Source: Bythopirellula sp. (lineage in GTDB: Bacteria > Planctomycetota > Planctomycetia > Pirellulales > Lacipirellulaceae). Taken from it: a DNA stretch of 64,000 nt. Positions 29,424-38,752 of the stretch are shown here, piece after piece; the stretch's first letter is position 1, and each line of letters starts with the position of its first letter. The stretch covers positions 33,559-97,558 of the forward strand of contig JANQQA010000266.1 of NCBI GenBank assembly GCA_028285205.1, in the 5' to 3' direction. Made by a program: the position numbers and the translations under genes. The notes under the pieces were generated by a model, which did no database searches, was not told the origin of the DNA, and saw only the letters and a program-made list of their open reading frames with translations.

Positions 29424-30686
29424 ATGTCAGACCGCCACGCCATTTGCTTGTGTATCGACGGACTTCGGGCTTCGGCGTTGGGCACCTACGGTAGCTCTGC
29501 TTGTCCCACGCCTCAACTCGATGCACTCGCCAGTCGCGCGGCAGTTGTTGATTGGATGTTCGCAGATTCGCCGACGCGCGAAGGGTTTTATCACTCCGTT
29601 TGGCAGGGGACGCACGCGCTGCGCCGCGCGGGATTGTCAGCGCGACAGAGTGATCCGCCGTCGATTCTCCGTCGGCTGAGCGAGTCTGCATCCAGGCAAT
29701 TGCTGGTGACCGATGAGCGGAGTCTGGTTGAAATAGCCGATGACTTGCCGTATGACCTGGCGGCGTTCGTAGAAAATCACGCGACCAGTTCCGCCGACGA
29801 AATGGAGCTGACGTGCCTGGCACGATTTTTCTCGCAAGCAATCGAGCAGATCGTCGTGTGGCGGCAGAGCTTGCAGAAGACAAACAGTCTGATCTGGTTA
29901 CATAGCCAGGGGCTGGCCGGTCCGTGGGATGCACCGCTGCCGATGCGAGAGCGACTGCTCGAAGAGGATGATCCAGCTGCTGCCGAGTTTGTCGAGCCTC
30001 CCAGCGCCTTGCGAGATATCAACGACCCGGACGACGTGCTGGCGTTTCGCACTGCGTACGCGGCGCAAGTCATGGTTCTAGACGCGTGCCTAGGTGCATT
30101 CGTCGAAACGATTGAGGAGTTGTTCGCTGGCAGTGAAACTCTGCTGATGTTGTTTAGCGCGCGAGGGTATTCGCTCGGCGAACATGCATCCGTCGGAATC
30201 GAGTGTAGAGAACTGTACAGCGAAGGCTTGCATCTGCCGTGGCTCCTTTTGCCGTGCGGCAATAGGACTCCCCTGCCCCGCCAAATGTCGTTGTCACAGC
30301 CTGCTGATATCGCTGCAACGCTGCTCGATTGGTTTGGAATCGGCGAATCCCTCCGAGAGACGGACGGGTTGTCTTTGCTGCCGAATGGCGAGACATCGGG
30401 CAACGACACGCGTCAGTTGATTGCGGCCGTTGGCGAGTCTGGTGAATCAATGATCCGCACACCTGTCTGGTCGTTAATCGAGAGGGCATCCGCCGACATG
30501 TCAGCCTTCGCGCAGCTATTCACTAAGCCTGACGATCGCTGGGAGAGCAACGACATCAGCGAGCTCTGTCCCGAGGTGGTAGATCAGCTTCGCAGCGAGT
30601 TGCAAAATCTTCAGTCGCTAAGCCAAACAGACGAGCCGCTGCCGCTAAGGCCGCAGAGCGAGAGTCTATTGGAAGCCGTCCGGTAA
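29424..30686 (+). CDS. sulfatase/alkaline-phosphatase-fold protein, probable pseudo-enzyme
   Basis: 'CLCIDGLRASALGTYGSSACPTPQLDALAS' sulfatase fold start; 'DSPTREGFYHSVWQG' where CSPTR is expected; 'MLFSARGYSLGEH' where SDHG..LGEH is expected. Confidence 0.75.
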   Translation: MSDRHAICLCIDGLRASALGTYGSSACPTPQLDALASRAAVVDWMFADSPTREGFYHSVWQGTHALRRAGLSARQSDPPSILRRLSESASRQLLVTDERSLVEIADDLPYDLAAFVENHATSSADEMELTCLARFFSQAIEQIVVWRQSLQKTNSLIWLHSQGLAGPWDAPLPMRERLLEEDDPAAAEFVEPPSALRDINDPDDVLAFRTAYAAQVMVLDACLGAFVETIEELFAGSETLLMLFSARGYSLGEHASVGIECRELYSEGLHLPWLLLPCGNRTPLPRQMSLSQPADIAATLLDWFGIGESLRETDGLSLLPNGETSGNDTRQLIAAVGESGESMIRTPVWSLIERASADMSAFAQLFTKPDDRWESNDISELCPEVVDQLRSELQNLQSLSQTDEPLPLRPQSESLLEAVR

Positions 30687-30771
30687 CTGGGCGTGTGTCA
30701 CGAATCTCCCATGGTGATCCATCGCTGATCACGCTGCTTTTCAGCTGCAAGACTGTCATGACGCGCGGTTC

Positions 30772-31764
30772 TTGGCTAAGCTGGGACTTATGGCGTTTGC
30801 AGCTGGAACAGATCGACGTTTAGGGGCAGTCTACTATTGCTGCGCGATGTTCGTTTGCGTTTCTCTGTTGGCGACGCCAACCCAAGCGGTGCCATTGTTG
30901 CCCGATTTGGTTTCTTATGCGAGCGAAGAACTGGAGTTCATGTACGGCGGAGAGTTCGACACATCGGATACGCCTGGGAGAGTCTTTTATCGTTTCGACG
31001 TGGCGATTGCCAACTTTGGTGCGGGGCCGTTTCAGGTGCTGCACGAAACGGATCTCACCGCTCAGACGCAGGATATCTATCAGCAGGTTTTCGACAGTGA
31101 TGGCGGTCTCACGACGACGTTGATGGGCACGTTTGATTATCAGGATCCACCCTTTGGCAGAATGGCGCTCGCATCGCTAGCACGGTACAACCTACGTGAG
31201 GTCACCGCAAACGACGGCGTTGGCGACGTCGTGGCCACGTATGACAAGACCTCGCATGCGGTCGTCGATTCACTGCCAATTGACCTTTCGCTGCCCGACG
31301 CACCGACGACGCCTGCCTACCGAAGCGGTTATGCCAATCCCTTGGGAGTCTCGATTGGGTATGCCGATCTCTATGGCCGTAACATTCCCGAGCAGCGGAT
31401 CGACGTGACTGGTGTCCCGTCGGGCCAATACTGGTTGGAAGTTGTGATCGACCCCTTGGAATACGTGCAAGAGACCGACGACACGAATAACACGACACGG
31501 ATTCTGGTCGATCTGGACATCCCGACCACCGGCGACTACGACGGAGATTTCGATGTCGATGGCGCCGATTTCACGACGTGGCAGCGCGGTGAGTCGCCCA
31601 ACGCCCTGGCGGACGGAGACTTCTCATCATGGAAGTCAAATTATGGCACGACCTATCCGCCGCTAGCATCGTCTTCGTTGGCAGCGATTCCGGAGCCGGC
31701 TACGGCACTTCTGTTCGCGACGGCGTGCGTGCTAGCATTTGCGTCTCGCCAGACCACGCGGTGA
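30772..31764 (+). CDS. lysyl-oxidase-like PEP-CTERM protein with dockerin-like loop
   Basis: 'LPDLVSYASEELEF', 'FDVAIANFGAGPFQV', 'IPEQRIDVTGVPSGQYWLEVVIDPLEYVQETDDTNN'; 'GDYDGDFDVDGADFTTWQRGESP'; tail 'IPEPATALLFATACVLAFASR'. Confidence 0.75.
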   Translation: MAKLGLMAFAAGTDRRLGAVYYCCAMFVCVSLLATPTQAVPLLPDLVSYASEELEFMYGGEFDTSDTPGRVFYRFDVAIANFGAGPFQVLHETDLTAQTQDIYQQVFDSDGGLTTTLMGTFDYQDPPFGRMALASLARYNLREVTANDGVGDVVATYDKTSHAVVDSLPIDLSLPDAPTTPAYRSGYANPLGVSIGYADLYGRNIPEQRIDVTGVPSGQYWLEVVIDPLEYVQETDDTNNTTRILVDLDIPTTGDYDGDFDVDGADFTTWQRGESPNALADGDFSSWKSNYGTTYPPLASSSLAAIPEPATALLFATACVLAFASRQTTR

Positions 31765-31886
31765 CACGCTTAGGTTTGATTTGATCTGGAGACATGCCAG
31801 CAATCTGCCTACAATCCGCCGCCCTTCTCGGGCGACGGTGGGCGCCACCGTCTCTATCACGTAGCTCTATTGTCAGACGGTCGAGC

Positions 31887-34800
31887 ATGGTCGGACACGG
31901 ACGTCCGATAACGCTGAAGCTTCGAGTTTGCCGACTTGCCGCCGCGCAAATCGGTCCGGTCTCGTCGCGAAATTTTTTCAGCGTGCTGCTGCTGTTTCTA
32001 ATCGCGCTCACTGCGACAACGCGATGTGCTGCGGACGAAAAGACCGTTCGATTGCGTCTGGCGTGGGGCAGTGGCACAGCAGCCAAGCAGCGCTGGAACG
32101 GAACCATCGCCGTCGAAGGCGGAGTGCTGACGCAACTGCAACCGCTGGGCATCGAATCGGACGCGGCCGTGGCCATGCGAATTGACGGCAGTCGGTTGAT
32201 CGTCAACCCGCTCGAGAAACGTGGCTTCGACGGTTGCGACGTGACGGTGCAGGCCGACGAGCAGGCATTAGTGAGGGTGGAGCTGCGCAGTGATCAGCAA
32301 CTTCAGCAGACGGTGTTCGAGGCACCGCTGGCGGAGATTCTCGCCACCCAGCTCCAACGGCCGCTCGACGAGTCGGGGAGTTACTTCTTGGCTCGACGCA
32401 GCCCAGGCGATGTGTTGCGAGTGTTGCCGACTTGCGAGCACTATGTGTTTTCACCCGGTGAACAGTGGGAACTCAAGTTGCAGCCCGACTTGGCGGCCGA
32501 GTTGGCAAATGGGCCAGTCGTCCTGGAGCTACGTTTGCGGGCGACCGGTGCAGAGAAGTCGAGTTGGCAGGCAAGTCGGCAGATCACGGACGTCGCGCAG
32601 CTTGCCGCAGGCGTGACCTTTGGAATGACGAGTCCAACGATTGAAGGCGCCTATCGTTTGTCAATCGAGGCGCGCGCGCAGGAGGGGCTGGCCAAAAGGT
32701 TTGTTCCAGGGCAACAAGCTCGGACAATCGCCCGGCGCGAAATCGAGTATGTCGTGATCGATCCCGACGCCCAGTTAGCTCCGCTGACTGACGAATGGTC
32801 GCCTGTGCTGACGATCGACCCCGCGAACCCGAGCTGGTGGCAACGATGGCCGGCATGGGCGCAGGTTCCCCGGCTTCCCGGGCTCACCCCCGGAGCGGTC
32901 GGGAACATCCGACCCGTTGTGCGACCAACCCCGTCCGGAGACCTGATGGAACTCCCGCCTGCGCCGACAGGCGGCGATCCGTATTGGCAGTCGTACACGC
33001 TGCCTGTGCGCGATCCCGGCCAGCCTCATATGGTGGAAATCGAGTATCCCGTCGGCGTTGAGCAGTCACTCGATGTCGCCCTGGTGGAACCTGACGCAGC
33101 TGGCAAAGTGCTCAACGCCGAGCAGACGGGAAGCATGCGCAGTGTTGCGGCTGCGAGCGAGAAGGATGGCGAAACTTCCGTGTATCGCTTCCCGATTTGG
33201 CCACAGACACGTTCGCCCCAACTGCTGGTCGTCAACCGTCACTGCAACGCAGCCGGCCAATACGGAAAAATCAGGCTGCTGCGTCAGGAGAGCACGAACG
33301 CGCCTCAGGTCGCGCCGACTGCCGACGCGCCCAGCCATCGAATGGTCGCGGGCTACGTCGCGCAGCCGCGATTTGCCGAGGGCTTCGGCGCCGCGCAGAC
33401 GCTCGACTCAGCGAGTGGTCTGAGCGTGCAAAGCTGGTCGACTTTTTTGGCGGGCACGCGACGACTCGCGCAGGCGCTGCGCTACCAAGGTTACAACTCG
33501 ATGATGCTCACGGTAGCCGCAGATGGTAGCTGTCTGTATCCCAGCCAATTGCTCCAACCGTCGCCACGCTACGATACCGGTTTATTGGCAGCCAACGGCC
33601 AGGATCCGTTGCGCAAAGATGTGTTGGAGATGATACTCCGTATCTTTGATCGCGAAGGCTTGCGCGTGATACCTACGCTCCAGCTAGCGAGTCCGCTGCC
33701 AAGATTGGAATCGCTTCGACAGGCCAGCGACTCAGGCGAGACAGGCATCGCTTGCGTCGATCACCGCGGGCAGACTCTATGGGCACACGCAACTGACGAA
33801 TCCGGATTCGTACCTCATTACAATCCGCTCAATCAACGTGTACAGTCGGAAATCGCCGAACTCGTGCGGGAGCTAACCGCCCGATATGCGCATCACCACG
33901 CATTTGCCGGCGTTGGATTGCAAGTCTCTGGCGATGGTTACGGTCTCATGCCTGGCCTCCTGAGTGGTCTCGACGACCATACGATGGGTAATTTTTACCA
34001 AGCCGCGAACTTGCAGCTACCCAACATTGAAGGCGATCGCTTTTTGCAGCGCGCCAACTTGTTGCTTGGCGAACACCGCGAAGATTGGAAACGGTGGCGG
34101 CAAGACGGGATCACGCAGCTTTATCATCAACTCGCGGAGCAGGTAGCCAGCGCCCGCAGCGATCTGCGGCTGAGCCTCGTGACCGACGAGCTCTATGCCG
34201 GTCCGCAGCTCCGACGACGTGTGCGTCAAGCGATCGACGATCCAGCGCAGTTCCGTGAGATTCTCCCGGACCACGCGGTCGATCTCGCTCAAATTGCCGA
34301 GCATCCGGCGATCGATGCCTTGCTCCCCCACACGCTCAGCGCCACGGATTCGTTGCAGCGACAGGCGATTCAGCTTCGCATCAACTCTGCGTCAACGTAC
34401 GCGGAACTCCTCCCGGCGGAGCAATCGGTCGCGAACTTGTTCATCCGAGGGACGGAGGACTTCCGTCTACCCTCGTTCGATGCACAGAGCCCCTTTGGAG
34501 CCCCTCAGACGTTCTTGACCGTAAGTATGCGGCACAAACGTACGGGGCCCGCTGGCCGTTTCCAATTGATGAAAACTCTGGCCGCGAGAGATTCGACGCT
34601 GATTGTCGAAGGAGGGCATGCTCTGGACCTCAGCGAAGACCTGGACGCACGGGAGATCCGACACGCGGTTCGTCAGCTGCCCCGTGATGCGGAGGTTCGC
34701 GAGCAGCGAGTTCAGCCGATGACGCTGCGAGTCTATCGTGCGGAAAATTCGACCTTCGTCGTCCTTATCAACGAGTCGCCATGGCAAGCCGACGCACAGC

Positions 34801-35813
34801 TTCAGCTCGTGCCGTCGCAGGCCAGTGAGTGGCGGAAGCTGGGCAGCGGCACCGTCGCGGCTACCTCGCAATTGGCCGGCAACTTAGGGGCTGGCAGTCA
34901 GGCATGGAACGTCAATTTGCAGCCATTCGGTTTGCAAGCGTGGGAATTTGACGATCCGCGACTTCGCGTTGGTGATCTCGTCGTGAATGTCGCGGATTTT
35001 GCCAAAGCGGAACTGAAGCAGCGCCTGCAAGAAATGGAATCACGCGCGGGAAATCTAAGCATTCAGCGTCCGTATTCCAAGCTGCAGAATCCAGGTTTTG
35101 AGTTGCAGGATGGAGATGTTCGCATTGTCGGCTGGCAGCCTCGTCAGGGAGCGCTCGGCTCGATCTCGATTGATAACGCCAACCGACGTTCGGGCAGTCA
35201 TTCGCTACGACTTCAGAGCGAAGATCGGACCGGGGTGGCCGTCCAAAGTCATTTGTTCCCCGTCCCACAGACGGGGCAGCTAACCGTCAGCGCGTTTGTC
35301 AGCGTCCAACACTTCGGCCCAGACGCCCAGCTCCGAATAGCGGTGCAAGATCAGCAGGACGGTCGCGAGTATCAGCAATATGCGCTGCTCGGCAGCTCGC
35401 AACTAAAAGGCGATACCTGGACACGATTCGAACTTCCGCTAAACGATGTACCGGTGGACGAGAACATGCAGCTGCGGTTGCAGTTCCACCTCGTTGGCAA
35501 AGCGGAAGTGCTCGTCGATGACGTCGAGTTGCTCGATCTACGGTTCGACGACGCAAGGCGGCTGACCCTCGTGAAGCGCATCCACGGCGCGAACATGCTC
35601 TTGGAGCAGGGTCAGGTGGTCGATTGCCTGCGCGTCGTCGATGACTATTGGTCGCGCTATTTGCTAGAGCATGTACCGCCGACAGAAGCAGTCGAGGCGG
35701 TCGCCACAAAGCCAGCCACTGTGGTGGAAACCCAGCCTGAGGCGACCGAGCCGAAGGAAGACAAAGGCTTTGGCTCACGCGTGCGCGGCTGGGTACCGAA
35801 GCTCTGGCGCTGA
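31887..35813 (+). CDS. large secreted protein with GHL10-like TIM-barrel region
   Basis: Signal/TM 'NFFSVLLLFLIALTATTRCAADE'; central 'LAQALRYQGYNSMMLTV...REGLRVIPTLQLASPLPRLES...VGLQVSGDGYG' barrel-like; C-terminal carbohydrate-binding-like beta region. Confidence 0.55.
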   Translation: MVGHGRPITLKLRVCRLAAAQIGPVSSRNFFSVLLLFLIALTATTRCAADEKTVRLRLAWGSGTAAKQRWNGTIAVEGGVLTQLQPLGIESDAAVAMRIDGSRLIVNPLEKRGFDGCDVTVQADEQALVRVELRSDQQLQQTVFEAPLAEILATQLQRPLDESGSYFLARRSPGDVLRVLPTCEHYVFSPGEQWELKLQPDLAAELANGPVVLELRLRATGAEKSSWQASRQITDVAQLAAGVTFGMTSPTIEGAYRLSIEARAQEGLAKRFVPGQQARTIARREIEYVVIDPDAQLAPLTDEWSPVLTIDPANPSWWQRWPAWAQVPRLPGLTPGAVGNIRPVVRPTPSGDLMELPPAPTGGDPYWQSYTLPVRDPGQPHMVEIEYPVGVEQSLDVALVEPDAAGKVLNAEQTGSMRSVAAASEKDGETSVYRFPIWPQTRSPQLLVVNRHCNAAGQYGKIRLLRQESTNAPQVAPTADAPSHRMVAGYVAQPRFAEGFGAAQTLDSASGLSVQSWSTFLAGTRRLAQALRYQGYNSMMLTVAADGSCLYPSQLLQPSPRYDTGLLAANGQDPLRKDVLEMILRIFDREGLRVIPTLQLASPLPRLESLRQASDSGETGIACVDHRGQTLWAHATDESGFVPHYNPLNQRVQSEIAELVRELTARYAHHHAFAGVGLQVSGDGYGLMPGLLSGLDDHTMGNFYQAANLQLPNIEGDRFLQRANLLLGEHREDWKRWRQDGITQLYHQLAEQVASARSDLRLSLVTDELYAGPQLRRRVRQAIDDPAQFREILPDHAVDLAQIAEHPAIDALLPHTLSATDSLQRQAIQLRINSASTYAELLPAEQSVANLFIRGTEDFRLPSFDAQSPFGAPQTFLTVSMRHKRTGPAGRFQLMKTLAARDSTLIVEGGHALDLSEDLDAREIRHAVRQLPRDAEVREQRVQPMTLRVYRAENSTFVVLINESPWQADAQLQLVPSQASEWRKLGSGTVAATSQLAGNLGAGSQAWNVNLQPFGLQAWEFDDPRLRVGDLVVNVADFAKAELKQRLQEMESRAGNLSIQRPYSKLQNPGFELQDGDVRIVGWQPRQGALGSISIDNANRRSGSHSLRLQSEDRTGVAVQSHLFPVPQTGQLTVSAFVSVQHFGPDAQLRIAVQDQQDGREYQQYALLGSSQLKGDTWTRFELPLNDVPVDENMQLRLQFHLVGKAEVLVDDVELLDLRFDDARRLTLVKRIHGANMLLEQGQVVDCLRVVDDYWSRYLLEHVPPTEAVEAVATKPATVVETQPEATEPKEDKGFGSRVRGWVPKLWR

Positions 35814-36887
35814 CGCCAGCTCTGCGTTCATGATCGGTTCTGGCTCGTCACACGCGGGATGCACTCCGGGATCGTCGACGCTGTACCATTCCGCCAGCAC
35901 GTCCCGCCAGGCGCCCGCTTTCTTCACGCTGCAGAAGGCGTTGCGAACCTCGACCGACTGTGGATGGAGCTGTGAGTACTTTATCCCGAACTTGCGCATC
36001 GGCGGAACGCAGCGATCGGCACCGTACAGTTCTTCCGCTAGGGCGTAGTGTTCCGCAATGACATCACGTTGCTCGAACAGACTTGGCGGCTCGGGCAGCG
36101 GCAGCCCCGCCGCGAGTGCTCGTGCCTGCGAGAAAACCCAAGGATTACCAATCGCCCCGCGTGCGACGGTCACGCCATCGACGCCTGTGTAGCGAATCAT
36201 GTCGAGGCAGGCTTGCGCGTCGAACAAATCACCGCTGCCAAGCACAACGCGTTCGCCGGCGTGTGCCTTCAACTGCCGCAAGAAATCCCAACGTGACGGT
36301 CCATCGTAGCGTTGTGTTACGGTACGTCCGTGCACTGTGATCGCTGCCACACCGCGCCGATAAGCGCCATCGAAGATCTCGAAAAACTTGTCGCTGCTAT
36401 CGGTCGTGTCATCAATGCCGCGCCGCATTTTGACCGTGACTGGGAGCTGCGAGGGAACGGCATCGCGCACCCGCTCGACGATTTCTAACGCGACGTCCGG
36501 CTGACTTAGATGGAAACCACCGCGACAGCGACCCAAGACTTTCTTGACCGGACAGCCGAAGTTGATGTCGATCACGTCAAATCCATGCTCGACCAGTCGC
36601 TTCGCCGCTGGGCCGAATTGCAGGGGATCCGCGCCCATCAGCTGACCGCCGACGGGGTGTTCTTCCTCGGCCACGTGCATGAAATGGTGGTTCTTGCGAC
36701 GTGGCTTGACTTCTAGGATGAACTTGTCGAGCATCACCTCGCAGATAGTGTACGGCGCGCCAAGACGACGCGCAATCACCCGCATCGCAGCGTCGCTATA
36801 GCCGCTCAGCGCGGCTTGCACGACAGGAAAGTCGAGCCGCACATTGCCCAATCGTAGTTCGCCGAGAGTGGAGTTCATAGCGTTCAT
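35775..36887 (-). CDS. tRNA-dihydrouridine synthase
   Basis: 'PVVQAALSGYSDAAMRVIARRLGA', 'DVIDINFGCPVKKVLGRCRGG', 'AITVHGRTVTQRYDG', 'VLGSGDLFDAQACLDMI'; start MNAMNSTLGEL at 36887. Confidence 0.92.
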   Translation of the reverse strand: MNAMNSTLGELRLGNVRLDFPVVQAALSGYSDAAMRVIARRLGAPYTICEVMLDKFILEVKPRRKNHHFMHVAEEEHPVGGQLMGADPLQFGPAAKRLVEHGFDVIDINFGCPVKKVLGRCRGGFHLSQPDVALEIVERVRDAVPSQLPVTVKMRRGIDDTTDSSDKFFEIFDGAYRRGVAAITVHGRTVTQRYDGPSRWDFLRQLKAHAGERVVLGSGDLFDAQACLDMIRYTGVDGVTVARGAIGNPWVFSQARALAAGLPLPEPPSLFEQRDVIAEHYALAEELYGADRCVPPMRKFGIKYSQLHPQSVEVRNAFCSVKKAGAWRDVLAEWYSVDDPGVHPACDEPEPIMNAELASAPELRYPAAHA

Positions 36888-36909
36888 TTTCTCAGGAACC
36901 CAGTGACCG

Positions 36910-38034
36910 TCAACCGAGCTTGAGCGCGGCGTCGATCTCCGTTTGGACCTGGGCGTCGGTTTCAGTCTGCCGACGAGCCTGCAAGAGCTCGCGACACTCC
37001 TCGGTCGCCAGTTGCCCCAGCGCCCATGCGCAAGCGCCACGCACGAGCGGCTCTTCGTCGTGCAATCCCTTGGCGAGTGCTGATACAGCACTCGTGGGGC
37101 GCTGGTTGCCCAGCACGATCGCAGCGTTCCGCAGCAATCCGCGTCGATGCGAACGCCAAAGCGGAGTCCGTCGGTAGCGAGTTCGAAATGTCTGTTCATC
37201 GAGTCCGAACAGCTCGGTCAGCTCAAGCGGATTAAGAGACTTCTGCGGCGCGAACGTAGGCTCGGCCGATCTCGGCGCGTCGTGATTCCACGGACACACA
37301 TCCTGACACACATCGCAGCCAAACGCCCAATCGCCGATGTCTGGGCGAAGCTCCGCTGGGATCACGTCCTGCAACTCGATGGTCAGATAGCTGATGCAAC
37401 GCGTCGCGTCGAGCACGTACGGCTGCACAAAGGCATCCGTCGGGCAGGCGTCCAAACAGGCGGTGCACGTACCGCAGTGGTCCGTGGCGTGCGGACGGTC
37501 GTAAGCTAACTCTTGATCGGTGAGTAAGGCGGCGAGAAAGAAATAGCTGCCGGCATGCTTGGAGAGCAAAAGCGTATTCTTCCCAATCCAGCCGAGCCCA
37601 GCGAGCTGTGCGAACTCGCGTTCCAAAAGCGGAGCGGTATCGACGACTCCGCGAGTTATTGCCGCAGGTGCCACCTCCCTGAAATCGTCCGCCAGCTGGT
37701 GAAGACGTTCGCGAATGACATCGTGGTAGTCCAACTCGCCCCAAGCGTATCGCGAGACGCGTCCTGTTCCCGTCGCAGTCGGATGGGGCGGCTCGGTCGC
37801 GTACGGAAGCGCGAGCATCACGATGCTGCGCACGCCCTCGAGCACATGTTTGGGGTGTTGGTATGCCTCGCGTCGGTCGGACAAATAGTGCATTTGCCCG
37901 GCGTAGCCCGAATTGAGCCATTCGTCGAATTTGTCCATGCTCGTTGGTGCAGCTGCCGGACAGATTCCACACATTGTGAAACCCAGCTGGCGAGCTGTAG
38001 ATTTCAGACGCGCGCCGAGCAGTTCCTGATTCAT
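36910..38034 (-). CDS. queG: epoxyqueuosine reductase
   Basis: 'DHCGTCTACLDACPTDAFVQPYVLDATRCISYLTIE', 'GCDVCQDVCPWN' two 4Fe-4S motifs; C-terminal HEAT-like repeat. Confidence 0.95.
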   Translation of the reverse strand: MNQELLGARLKSTARQLGFTMCGICPAAAPTSMDKFDEWLNSGYAGQMHYLSDRREAYQHPKHVLEGVRSIVMLALPYATEPPHPTATGTGRVSRYAWGELDYHDVIRERLHQLADDFREVAPAAITRGVVDTAPLLEREFAQLAGLGWIGKNTLLLSKHAGSYFFLAALLTDQELAYDRPHATDHCGTCTACLDACPTDAFVQPYVLDATRCISYLTIELQDVIPAELRPDIGDWAFGCDVCQDVCPWNHDAPRSAEPTFAPQKSLNPLELTELFGLDEQTFRTRYRRTPLWRSHRRGLLRNAAIVLGNQRPTSAVSALAKGLHDEEPLVRGACAWALGQLATEECRELLQARRQTETDAQVQTEIDAALKLG

Positions 38035-38110
38035 CGTTGTATTCTAACACTGGTCATGTGCCGGCGATGCGCCCAGAGCACATTCAGTTTAGTGCCGATC
38101 CCACGACCAA

Positions 38111-38171
38111 TCCCAGGGCAGTCCGAATTGGAGGTTCTCGTTGCACGGACGGCCCTGGGAGACCGTCCTAC
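38111..38171. repeat. REP-like palindromic element
   Basis: TCCCAGGGCAGTCCG (38111-38125)/CGGACGGCCCTGGGA (38146-38160), one mismatch; alternative hairpin GGACGG...CCGTCC followed by CTAC (GTAG foot on minus strand). Confidence 0.6.
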
Positions 38172-38752
38172 GGTTTGTGATAGGCTCTGAGCCACCAATG
38201 GCCCCGCATTGCGCGTGAGGGTGGCCAACAATTTCACTGGCGTTGTGATCTTCAAATGCAGATAATTGACGAACTTCATGGGAGATATGAACCTTGGCAA
38301 GAGGCCTTTGTGAGTCATAGCTTTGGACCAAGCAGCCTTCCCAAGTGCAGTACGATCGGCGATCGTTGCAGCGCGCTTGCGCGAGACGCCGCAGGAACGA
38401 GCACCGTTGGTTACCTGTGCGGCGAGCCGTAAAATGCAAATTCGATTGAGTTTTGCGCCAGGCACTTTCAGCGAACACGATCGTACAAGGGTTATACGGT
38501 AAAGATGCGGTGCAAAAAGTGCGACTTTTGCGTTTTTGAATCGTGTTTTCAAATTCGTCCAGAGATGCAAAAGTCAGCAAAAGCCAAATGATCACGGACA
38601 TCGCCGACTGATCGTTTGCGGGGTGCATGGTGCTTTTCGTGAGGATGACCGACACCTGCTTGCACTCGTCGCGAGTGGTGAATTCGACTAAAATTTGACG
38701 AATCTGACCGGCATCCGGTCAGGCACAAAAATACATCGAGAAAGGGTTTCGA

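Noticed and set aside
28711-29934. 407-aa minus-strand ORF
   Set aside because: Antisense across two well-supported genes (WecB-family and sulfatase-fold); Arg/Pro/Ser-rich shadow translation.
38031-38655. Overlapping minus-strand ORFs (179 and 188 aa) upstream of queG
   Set aside because: Two frames of the same intergenic DNA, basic low-information translations, and they cover the REP-like and GCAAAAGTC elements; not convincing genes or transposase remnants.
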